The notes beneath the pieces were generated by a model that saw only the letters and a program-made list of their open reading frames with translations, made no database searches and was not told the DNA's origin. The position numbers and the translations under genes were made by a program. Positions 16,239-25,713 of a DNA stretch of 37,331 nucleotides are shown one piece after another. This DNA comes from an uncultured Bacteroidota bacterium (GTDB taxonomy: Bacteria > Bacteroidota > Bacteroidia > Chitinophagales > Chitinophagaceae): NCBI GenBank assembly GCA_903910765.1, contig CAIWBA010000121.1:1-37331 (forward strand), read 5' to 3'. The stretch's first letter is position 1, and every line of letters begins with the position of its first letter.

Positions 16239-17218
16239 CTAATTGGAAAATTTATTGTAAAAATACTTCCGTTGGTAGCATTCGCATCGACAGTAATGGT
16301 TGCATGATGAAATTCACATATTTTTTTACATAAATATAACCCCAACCCTGTGCCCTTCGTTGTTCGAGTTGATTCATCTCCAATGCGATAGAATTTTTCA
16401 AATACTTTTGTTCTTTCGTCCATAGGAATACCAACCCCTTCATCTTTAATCATTAATTGAATTTGATTTTCTTGGGTGCTAAGCAATATTGTAATCGGAC
16501 TGGTAATGTTTGAATATTTATGCGCATTATCTAATAAATTATTAAGCAGTAATTGTATTAACAACGGTTCTGCTTGTAAATATACAGCGGGGGCAATAGT
16601 GGTGATTAATATGCGATGTTCAAATCGCTCTTGAAAGGAATGGAGAATTTTTTGTACAATATCAGATAAATCTATGACTTGCATATTCGATTCATATTGC
16701 CCCATATCTAATTGTGAGGCTAATAAAATATTATTACAAAGGGCATCTAATCGGTGTGTTTCCTTTAATGTATTTTCAATGAGCATTTTTTTCTGTGCTG
16801 GATCTAATTCTCTTTTAAGTAAAGTTTCAATATTCAACTGCGTAATGGCAATAGGCGTTTTTAACTCATGCGTTACGGCCATCATAAAATTTTGTTGTTG
16901 ATTCGAATACCTTAATTGTTTTAATAACGATCTGTAAACATAAATCGCACCTAGTAAAAATAAAAAAAGAAAAGTTATGCCTTCGCCTAGATACTGTTTT
17001 GTTTTTCTTAATTCAAAGGCTTCTATGGTTTTTACCTTTTCATATAAAGCAGGGTCGTCTGTTCGAATTGATTGAAATTTAACTGTGGCTATTTCACTAT
17101 TTTGTTTTTCCAATGAAACATACCACCAAATAAATGCAGCAATCATATAGGTAAGAAAAACCCAATAAATAAAATTGACAAATTTTAATTTGCTGATATT
17201 AAACCATCTCATTTTCAT
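16235..17218 (-). CDS. Membrane sensor histidine kinase
   Basis: The 327-residue kinase has two transmembrane helices, at about 13-35 and 79-95, that flank a short periplasmic loop of some 43 residues. There is no HAMP or PAS domain. The HisKA domain holds the phospho-acceptor His117 (VTHELKTPIA). The HATPase_c motifs are complete: N-box NLLDNAHKYS, G1 DEGVGIP, F-box FEKFYRIG and G2 GTGLGLYLCKK. Its start overlaps the gldH stop by 4 bases and its stop overlaps the regulator start by 4 bases. The small sensor loop suggests sensing at or in the membrane, or via a partner protein. Confidence 0.95.
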   Translation of the reverse strand: MKMRWFNISKLKFVNFIYWVFLTYMIAAFIWWYVSLEKQNSEIATVKFQSIRTDDPALYEKVKTIEAFELRKTKQYLGEGITFLFLFLLGAIYVYRSLLKQLRYSNQQQNFMMAVTHELKTPIAITQLNIETLLKRELDPAQKKMLIENTLKETHRLDALCNNILLASQLDMGQYESNMQVIDLSDIVQKILHSFQERFEHRILITTIAPAVYLQAEPLLIQLLLNNLLDNAHKYSNITSPITILLSTQENQIQLMIKDEGVGIPMDERTKVFEKFYRIGDESTRTTKGTGLGLYLCKKICEFHHATITVDANATNGSIFTINFPIR

Positions 17219-17694
17219 AAATGCACTTTTTCAACACGCAACCCGGTAGCCAGTATACCCAATAACGGATCCTCACGCATGGTATGATGCACACTAAAAT
17301 GATACAGGCCTGGTTTTAGTTTCGTTGGGGTCGCATTGATCGGGATACGTTGGTCAAAAATATCATCCATCCCAACACCTAACCAACCTTTTTGGTCATC
17401 TGCTAACTGCAAATTAAGGGTTTGGGTAACCACCGTATCTGAAGGAGATTGGGTATTTACCTGCAGCCATATATTTTTATAATGATAGGCATTATGATGT
17501 CTGATAACAAAATAAATTTTATATAAGGAGCTTGTATCAGTAATATTAAATTGGTAGTTATTTACCTGTTTGCTGGACCAATCATGTGTAGGATAAGTAG
17601 TCGTTTGTTCATATAGCTGAATAGGATCGCAACTTGTTATAAATAAAACAAGAAAAAGATATAAAATATAAATGTTGGATTTAACGCCTGCCAT
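17215..17694 (-). CDS. gldH: Gliding motility lipoprotein GldH
   Basis: The 159-residue protein has a lipoprotein signal ending in ITSC (Cys22). The mature part shows the GldH pattern: YFVIRHHNAYHYKNIWL, then GWLGVGMDDIFDQRIPI, then GLYHFSVHHTMRED and the C-terminal GLRVEKV. GldH is one of the lipoproteins required for gliding in Flavobacterium and is widely kept in Bacteroidota, also in species not known to glide. Its exact role is unresolved. It sits 1 base after yicC and overlaps the histidine kinase by 4 bases. Confidence 0.85.
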   Translation of the reverse strand: MAGVKSNIYILYLFLVLFITSCDPIQLYEQTTTYPTHDWSSKQVNNYQFNITDTSSLYKIYFVIRHHNAYHYKNIWLQVNTQSPSDTVVTQTLNLQLADDQKGWLGVGMDDIFDQRIPINATPTKLKPGLYHFSVHHTMREDPLLGILATGLRVEKVHL

Positions 17695-17695
17695 C

Positions 17696-18571
17696 TTACA
17701 ATACGTTTAAAATTTGCTCTTTTGCTTTTTCAAGTTCATCCTTCATCATGATCACTGCTTTTTGAATATCAACATCATTGGCTTTTGATCCTGTGGTATT
17801 TATTTCTCTTCCTATTTCTTGTAATATAAAAGATAATTTTTTACCCTTACATGGATCCGCGTCATTGAGCATTGCTTTAAAATAATCACAATGATTTTTT
17901 AAACGAACTCTTTCTTCCGAAATATCAATTTTTTCGATATAATAAATCAATTCTTGCTCTAACCTATTTTGATCATATTTATCAGCGCCTACATGTTGTT
18001 CTAATAACTTAACCATTCCGTCCTTGATTTTTTCACGACGATTAGGTTCATGGATTTCAACGACCGCTTGCTGTGCTTCTATAGCAATAATTTTTTCAAG
18101 TAAATCTTTTTCAATGGACTTTCCTTCCTCTGCTCTATGTTTAATTAAATGCTGAATGGCTTGATTTAATAAATCGAAAATCAACTTCCATTCCTCCTCC
18201 GTCAATACTTCATTAGAAGAAGAAACTACATCTGGCATTTTTAAAATGGTACTTAAAATATTTTCAGTGCCAATGCCTAATTCGTTAGCGAGTTCCGCAA
18301 TAGGCTGATAATAAGATTTGGCTAATTCTTTATTGACACTTACCGGCTTACTAACGCCATTCGATTTAATGGATATGGAACATTCCACACTACCCCTAAA
18401 TAAAGTCTCATTTAATTTGTTTCTGATTTCAACTTCATAAGGTTTTAACAAAGAAGGGCAATTTAATCGAACATCAAATTGTTTACCGTTCAAGGATTTC
18501 ACTTCAATAAGGCATGTTTTGTCCTTTAAAATAGCCTCCGCCCTTCCATACCCTGTCATTGAATATAACAT
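17696..18571 (-). CDS. yicC: YicC/YloC-family endoribonuclease
   Basis: The 291-residue protein begins with the family signature (MTGYGRAE...VEVKSLNGK-like, here LIEVKSLNGKQFDVRL). It ends with the conserved DUF1732-type C-terminus (KLSFILQEIGREINTTGSKA and a final coiled helix). YicC proteins have been linked to RNA cleavage or decay in E. coli and Bacillus. The length is standard. It is the first gene of a run with gldH, the kinase and the regulator. The gmk gene that often neighbours yicC is not in this window. Confidence 0.92.
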   Translation of the reverse strand: MLYSMTGYGRAEAILKDKTCLIEVKSLNGKQFDVRLNCPSLLKPYEVEIRNKLNETLFRGSVECSISIKSNGVSKPVSVNKELAKSYYQPIAELANELGIGTENILSTILKMPDVVSSSNEVLTEEEWKLIFDLLNQAIQHLIKHRAEEGKSIEKDLLEKIIAIEAQQAVVEIHEPNRREKIKDGMVKLLEQHVGADKYDQNRLEQELIYYIEKIDISEERVRLKNHCDYFKAMLNDADPCKGKKLSFILQEIGREINTTGSKANDVDIQKAVIMMKDELEKAKEQILNVL

Positions 18572-18596
18572 AATAAAGCCGCTTTTAATTAGAGCG

Positions 18597-18604
18597 TAAA
18601 GGTA
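18597..18604 (-). promoter_or_regulatory. -7-like element for the yicC-gldH-kinase-regulator run
   Basis: The minus strand reads TACCTTTA, one mismatch (last base) from TAnnTTTG, and would place the transcript start about 20 bases before the yicC ATG. No -33 TTG was confirmed. Confidence 0.3.
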
Positions 18605-18632
18605 TCAAATTATAGGCAAGCCTACACCTTTT

Positions 18633-19340
18633 TTAAAAATCTATACCAAACCAATTTTTCTTACGCAATTGGTATGCTTTAAAGTCAAAGGAATACAATT
18701 TGCCTGGTCGATGTGTCACCTGCGTTTCCATTTCGTTAATGTCTATTAAGAAGCCCATGCTCGCAAATTTCTTTCTAAAATTTCGCCTATCTAAAGCTGT
18801 ATTCAAAATGGCTTCATAAACATTTTGCAACTGCCTTAATGAAAATTTAACAGGCAATAAATTGAAGGCCAAAGGGTGTTCTTGAATTCGCTTTTGTAAC
18901 CAGGTATGGCATATGTCCAAAATTTCCTTATGATCAAAAGCCATCTCTTTAATATCTTTTACCACATGCCAACTTAATTCATTCTCCAAAATTTTCAATT
19001 CATGGTGTTTGATATTAAGCAAGGAGGCGTAGACCGCAGTTACTACCCTTCCGCCTGGATGACGATCCGGCTTACTAAATGTATGTACTTGCTCCAAATA
19101 AACGTCTTGCATACCTGTTCGCTCTAATAAAACACGATTTGCGGCATTGTCTAGATCCTCATTTGATAAAATAGTGTCTCCCAACAATGATAACTTTTCA
19201 TCAAATTGCGGCAAATCACTTTTAATGGTAAGTACTTTTAAGGAATTATCATCAAAACCGAAAATCACACAATCCACGGTTAAGGGGACTGTTGGATAGG
19301 TTTGTACCAGCTTAAGGGCATCTTTTTTAATCAAATTCAT
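18633..19340 (-). CDS. Nudix-derived transcriptional regulator (NrtR/AraR-like)
   Basis: The 235-residue protein has an N-terminal Nudix-fold domain (about 18-150) fused to a C-terminal winged-helix domain (about 165-230, FSLRQLQNVYEAIL...RRNFRKKF). The Nudix box is degenerate: the region GDTILSNEDLDNAANRVLLE keeps R but has V and R in place of the catalytic glutamates of REUxEE, so hydrolysis is unlikely. This architecture matches NrtR-type repressors and the Bacteroidota AraR-like sugar regulators, in which the Nudix domain binds a ligand. The effector and target are unknown. It is divergent from ligA, with an inverted repeat between them. Confidence 0.8.
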   Translation of the reverse strand: MNLIKKDALKLVQTYPTVPLTVDCVIFGFDDNSLKVLTIKSDLPQFDEKLSLLGDTILSNEDLDNAANRVLLERTGMQDVYLEQVHTFSKPDRHPGGRVVTAVYASLLNIKHHELKILENELSWHVVKDIKEMAFDHKEILDICHTWLQKRIQEHPLAFNLLPVKFSLRQLQNVYEAILNTALDRRNFRKKFASMGFLIDINEMETQVTHRPGKLYSFDFKAYQLRKKNWFGIDF

Positions 19341-19403
19341 ACACTAAATCATCATTTTTATTGTCCTGCAATGGCAAGATGAACAAATTGGAATTATAGT
19401 CCC

Positions 19404-19440
19404 AAAATACGAAATAAAAGATTAAAACTATTTGTATTTT
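19404..19440. promoter_or_regulatory. Inverted repeat between Nudix regulator and ligA
   Basis: AAAATACGAAAT at 19404-19415 and ATTTGTATTTT at 19430-19440 form an inverted repeat of 11 pairs with one bulged base and a 14-base spacer. It lies just upstream of ligA in the regulator's own divergent intergenic region, so it could be the regulator's operator. The composition is AT-rich and chance is not excluded. Confidence 0.3.
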
Positions 19441-19442
19441 AG

Positions 19443-22534
<3,092 letters not shown>

Positions 22535-22647
22535 TTTTTTATTTTTTACGTTAACATTATGCTTGTCGAAAACCTCAAAGTCTTTTTTAGGACTTTAAAA
22601 TTATCAGTATTTTCTTTTTCAAGTGTTCTGTTTTACAAAGACTTAGC

Positions 22648-22682
22648 AAAAGAAAAAAGCCTTCCATTTTATTGGAAGGCTT
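22648..22682 (-). terminator. Intrinsic terminator in the asd leader
   Basis: On the minus strand AAGCCTTCC (22682-22674) pairs with GGAAGGCTT (22665-22657) around an 8-base loop. A T-rich tract TTTTTTCTTTT (22658-22648) overlaps and follows the stem. It points toward asd, whose ATG is about 115 bases further on, so it would end transcripts before asd unless the antiterminator forms. It could also simply end the pfkB-kinase transcript. Confidence 0.8.
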
Positions 22683-22722
22683 CTGAGTATATTTATTCGC
22701 ATACTAACAATCAGCACCTTCC
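22674..22722 (-). promoter_or_regulatory. Candidate antiterminator hairpin of the asd attenuator
   Basis: On the minus strand GGAAGGT (22722-22716) pairs with GCCTTCC (22680-22674, one G-U pair), CTG (22714-22712) with CAG (22685-22683), and AGTAT (22705-22701) with ATACT (22690-22686). That gives 15 pairs with a small internal loop and a 6-base bulge. The GCCTTCC arm is the same one that builds the terminator stem, so the two structures exclude each other. The 5' arm starts 2 bases after the leader ORF stop, where a terminating ribosome would cover it. Confidence 0.6.
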
Positions 22723-22724
22723 TA

Positions 22725-22769
22725 TTATAGGGGTTTCTTAATTTGTTTTGTATGTTTATTTTTCATCAT
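22725..22769 (-). CDS. Putative 14-codon leader peptide of asd
   Basis: The ORF encodes MMKNKHTKQIKKPL and ends TAA, with TAG as the next codon. Five residues are Lys, two Met, and one each Asn, Thr and Ile, so ten of fourteen belong to the aspartate family fed by Asd or its substrate pathway. It starts 7-8 bases after a -7 element, so the message may be nearly leaderless. The low GC content by itself favours Lys, Asn and Ile codons, so composition alone proves little. The position directly before the antiterminator arm is the stronger argument. Confidence 0.5.
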   Translation of the reverse strand: MMKNKHTKQIKKPL

Positions 22770-22776
22770 TGTTTAA

Positions 22777-22808
22777 CAAAATTAATTGGATGTATTGATT
22801 TTACCAAA
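22777..22808 (-). promoter_or_regulatory. Promoter for the asd leader
   Basis: On the minus strand TTTG (22808-22805) is followed after 20 bases by TAATTTTG (22784-22777), matching the Bacteroidota -33/-7 pattern. It begins 1 base beyond the pfkB-kinase stop and would start a transcript near 22770, right before the leader ORF. Confidence 0.55.
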
Positions 22809-22809
22809 T

Positions 22810-23730
22810 TTAAACCAATTCAATATCAAAATTAACCAACTGAACGAACGATTGTATGCGCTCTTTAATATCAGCCTCGTTGATTTCAGTTAATCTTTGT
22901 GTGCCAAATTTCTCCACACAGAAGCTAGCCAATGCGCTACCTACGATAATAGCAGACTTCATATTGTTAAATGAAAAATCTTTCGTTTTAGCCAAATGTG
23001 CTACAAAGCCACCAGCGAAAGTATCACCGGCGCCGGTTGGATCAAACACTTCCTCTAAAGGTAAAGCTGGAGCGAAAAATACTTCTTGACCATGGAACAA
23101 CAAAGCACCATGTTCTCCTTTTTTAATGATTAAGTATTTAGGACCCATGGCCATAATTTTTTTAGCCGCCTTAACCAAACTATATTCTCCACTTAATTGA
23201 CGCGCTTCACTATCATTGACCATTAAAACATCGACCAAGCTAATGGTATGTAATAAGTCGTCCATCATAATTTCCATCCAAAAATTCATAGTGTCCATTA
23301 CAATTAACTTTGGACGCTTTTTCATTTGTTTGATTACGCTACTTTGAACACCTGGCACTAAATTTCCCAACATTAATATTTCACAATCCTGATAACTATC
23401 TGGCACTACCGGTTCAAAATTTTCTAATACATTTAATTGTGTTTCGATGGTATCACGTGTGTTCATATCTAAATGATACTTCCCACTCCAAAAAAATGTT
23501 TTTTCATCTTTTTTAATTTGCACTCCTTCTAAAATCACCCCTCTATTTGCTAAGGCATCTAACTCGGATTGTGGGAAATCACCACCCACTACTGAAATTT
23601 GCTTAACCGTGGTAAAATTGGATGCGCACCAAGCAATATAAGTTGCTGCTCCGCCAATAATTTTATCACTTTTACCAAAGGGTGTTTCAATGGCATCAAA
23701 GGCCATGGATCCAACTACAACTAATGACAT
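22810..23730 (-). CDS. PfkB-family sugar/nucleoside kinase
   Basis: The 306-residue protein has the ribokinase fold. The N-terminal region has GGAATYIAWCASNF, in place of the family's GGxxxNxA signature. The C-terminal ATP-site signature DPTGAGDTFAGGF (230-242) supplies the catalytic base Asp236. PfkB kinases phosphorylate sugars or nucleosides such as ribose, fructose or adenosine. The substrate cannot be set from sequence, and no sugar-pathway gene is adjacent. The start faces the tetR gene across 201 bases. Confidence 0.9.
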   Translation of the reverse strand: MSLVVVGSMAFDAIETPFGKSDKIIGGAATYIAWCASNFTTVKQISVVGGDFPQSELDALANRGVILEGVQIKKDEKTFFWSGKYHLDMNTRDTIETQLNVLENFEPVVPDSYQDCEILMLGNLVPGVQSSVIKQMKKRPKLIVMDTMNFWMEIMMDDLLHTISLVDVLMVNDSEARQLSGEYSLVKAAKKIMAMGPKYLIIKKGEHGALLFHGQEVFFAPALPLEEVFDPTGAGDTFAGGFVAHLAKTKDFSFNNMKSAIIVGSALASFCVEKFGTQRLTEINEADIKERIQSFVQLVNFDIELV

Positions 23731-23849
23731 GTGTATTGTTTTAATTTTCAGCTGCGAAACTACGATTTTTACTGTTAAGTAAATTGGGTTAAGCCAAAAG
23801 AGAAAAAGCCAATTTGTAATTGCTTGATAATCAGAAAACTAACAAAAAT

Positions 23850-23873
23850 GGCATTTTATTTTAAAATGATGCC
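23850..23873. promoter_or_regulatory. Imperfect palindrome upstream of tetR, candidate operator
   Basis: GGCAT at 23850-23854 and ATGCC at 23869-23873 bound a 24-base imperfect palindrome (9 of 12 half-site positions symmetric), with further AAAA/TTTT symmetry outside. It lies 58 bases before the tetR ATG in the divergent interval with the pfkB-type gene. TetR regulators often bind such sites near their own gene. This is motif evidence only. Confidence 0.35.
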
Positions 23874-23931
23874 GATTTTAAAGAATTAAATCTATAATAT
23901 TGTACTAACGAATTGATCAAAAATTTATAAA

Positions 23932-24528
23932 ATGGCTAGAATTAAGACAGAAAAAAACGGATCTAGAAAGGATGTTATTGTGCGTAAAGCTGCTACCCTA
24001 TTTAGAGAAAAAGGATATAAAGCTGCGAGTATGCGTGATTTAGCAGAAGCTGTTGGTGTGGAAGCCGCTAGTTTATACAACCATATAAAATCAAAAAGCG
24101 AGTTGTTACACGAATTGGTATTTAGTGTCGCAAATAAGTTTGTATTAAAAATGGATGAAATAGAGTCTGAAAATATATCCTCCCTTGAAAAAATGGAAAA
24201 ATTATTACGCTTTCATATTACCGAAATGATCAATAATTATGAGGAGGTTTATGTAAGTGACAGAGAGTGGAAACACTTATCTGATCCTTATTTATCCAAT
24301 TATCAAAATCAACGAAGAGTATATCGCAAAAGGATTGCAGCCATTATTGAAGAAGGAATTAGAAATAAAGAAATTAAAACAATTGATGCACCAACGGTGG
24401 TATTAATTTTTTTACACGCTGTGAGTGGTATTGAAAGCTGGCACCGTTCCACTAAAAAAATTACCGCAAACGAATTGGAACAAAATATGGTGACCATTTT
24501 AATAGATGGTTTAAAATTAACCAAATAA
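23932..24528 (+). CDS. TetR/AcrR-family transcriptional regulator
   Basis: The 198-residue protein has a classic TetR N-terminal helix-turn-helix at about 14-60 (VRKAATLFREKGYKAASM, LAEAVGVEAASLYNHIKSK). It is followed by an all-helical ligand-binding domain of about 135 residues. The C-terminal domain resembles those of regulators of fatty-acid or aromatic acyl-CoA metabolism, but this is a weak impression. It may control itself and the divergent kinase gene through the palindrome between them. Obg follows after 76 bases but has its own -7 element. Confidence 0.9.
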   Translation: MARIKTEKNGSRKDVIVRKAATLFREKGYKAASMRDLAEAVGVEAASLYNHIKSKSELLHELVFSVANKFVLKMDEIESENISSLEKMEKLLRFHITEMINNYEEVYVSDREWKHLSDPYLSNYQNQRRVYRKRIAAIIEEGIRNKEIKTIDAPTVVLIFLHAVSGIESWHRSTKKITANELEQNMVTILIDGLKLTK

Positions 24529-24580
24529 AGTAGCGCAAAAGGTTTCATTTAATAAAAAGCAACCTCAACTAGGATTGTCT

Positions 24581-24588
24581 TAACTTTG
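24581..24588 (+). promoter_or_regulatory. -7 element of obg
   Basis: TAACTTTG is a full match to TAnnTTTG and lies 16 bases before the GTG start of obg. It includes the last in-frame stop upstream of that start. No -33 TTG is seen at the usual spacing. Confidence 0.45.
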
Positions 24589-24604
24589 CGTCAAATACAT
24601 CCCT

Positions 24605-25606
24605 GTGTCTGAAAGAAATAATTTTATTGATTACATCCGCATATTTTGTCATAGTGGACATGGTGGTGCAGGTGCGCGGCACTTAATGCGCAATAAACTA
24701 ACTGCTAAAGGTGGGCCTGATGGCGGTGATGGTGGTCGTGGAGGTCATATCATTTTAAAAGGGAATGCCCAATTATGGACCTTATTACATTTACGTTATT
24801 TTAAAAATGTAATCGCGGAAGACGGTGAAGGTGGTAGTAAAAATAACTGTACCGGAAAAGATGGCAAGGATATAATCATTGAAGTGCCATTGGGTACAAT
24901 TGCAAGAGATGAAGAAACAGGCAAAGTGGAGGCGGAGATATTAACAGACGGTCAAGAAATCATATTAGCCAAAGGGGGTCGCGGTGGTTTAGGTAACTCT
25001 AATTTTGCGACACCGACCAATCAAGTTCCCGAACATGCGCAACCTGGAGAAGATGGTATTGAAGGTTGGAAACAAATTGAATTAAAGGTATTGGCAGATG
25101 TTGGCTTGGTTGGATTTCCGAATGCAGGAAAATCAACACTGCTTTCAGTTATAACGGCTGCAAAACCTAAAATTGCTAATTACGCTTTTACCACATTAAC
25201 ACCGCAATTAGGCATGGTGGCGTATCGTGATAACCGATCATTTTGTATTGCGGATTTACCAGGTATTATTGAAGGCGCTGCTGAAGGCAAAGGATTAGGC
25301 CATCGCTTTTTAAGACATATCGAACGAAACGCAGTTTTACTTTTTATTATTCCTTCCGACAGTAATGACCATAAAAAAGAATTTGAAATTCTTAAAAATG
25401 AATTAGCAGAATTCAATCCAGAACTTTTACAAAAGGAATTCATTATTGCCATTAGTAAGTCAGATTTGTTAGACCAAGAATTAACGGATGCTATTGTTAA
25501 GGAGCTTCCTAAAAATATTCCACATATATTTATCTCCTCTGCTACGCAAAAGAATTTAGTAGAGTTGAAGGATATACTTTGGAAGGCATTGAATAAGCCT
25601 ATTTAA
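24605..25606 (+). CDS. obg: Obg/CgtA GTPase (ribosome assembly)
   Basis: The 333-residue protein starts at GTG: the reading frame has a stop at 24581 and no ATG in between, and the start gives the expected N-terminus ([17 protein letters not shown]). The glycine-rich Obg fold spans about 1-160 ([14 protein letters not shown]). The G domain has G1 [10 protein letters not shown]3 DLPGIIEGA and G4 SKSD. The variable C-terminal OCT domain is absent, as is usual in this phylum. Obg binds the large ribosomal subunit and is an essential assembly and stress GTPase. It converges on typA, and a shared two-way terminator separates them. Confidence 0.96.
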   Translation: MSERNNFIDYIRIFCHSGHGGAGARHLMRNKLTAKGGPDGGDGGRGGHIILKGNAQLWTLLHLRYFKNVIAEDGEGGSKNNCTGKDGKDIIIEVPLGTIARDEETGKVEAEILTDGQEIILAKGGRGGLGNSNFATPTNQVPEHAQPGEDGIEGWKQIELKVLADVGLVGFPNAGKSTLLSVITAAKPKIANYAFTTLTPQLGMVAYRDNRSFCIADLPGIIEGAAEGKGLGHRFLRHIERNAVLLFIIPSDSNDHKKEFEILKNELAEFNPELLQKEFIIAISKSDLLDQELTDAIVKELPKNIPHIFISSATQKNLVELKDILWKALNKPI

Positions 25607-25640
25607 AATAAAACTAATTCCGCATTGAAAATATTACTCC

Positions 25641-25677
25641 AAAAAAAAGAGTCCCGATAAATCGGGACTCTTTTTTT
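25641..25677. terminator. Bidirectional intrinsic terminator between obg and typA
   Basis: GAGTCCCGAT (25649-25658) and ATCGGGACTC (25661-25670) form a perfect inverted repeat. It is flanked by an A-run (25641-25648) on one side and a T-run (25671-25677) on the other, so it works on both strands: for obg from the left and typA from the right. Confidence 0.92.
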
Positions 25678-25713
25678 ATAATTCATAAAGAAGAATTTAA
25701 AAAATCATAATGA

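Noticed and set aside
15534-17218. Two-component pair as PorX/PorY of the type IX secretion system
   Set aside because: The regulator has a winged-helix OmpR output domain and lacks the PglZ domain of PorX.
22657-22722. Possible SRP (4.5S) RNA suggested by a GGAAGG motif next to a small transcript
   Set aside because: The flanking hairpin and the conserved AGCA side of the SRP apical loop are missing; the GGAAGG copies pair with CCTTCC as alternative hairpins instead.
22559-22741. 60-codon open frame on the plus strand across the asd leader
   Set aside because: No recognisable domain; it runs antisense through the hairpins of the leader, whose inverted repeats and promoter explain the region better.
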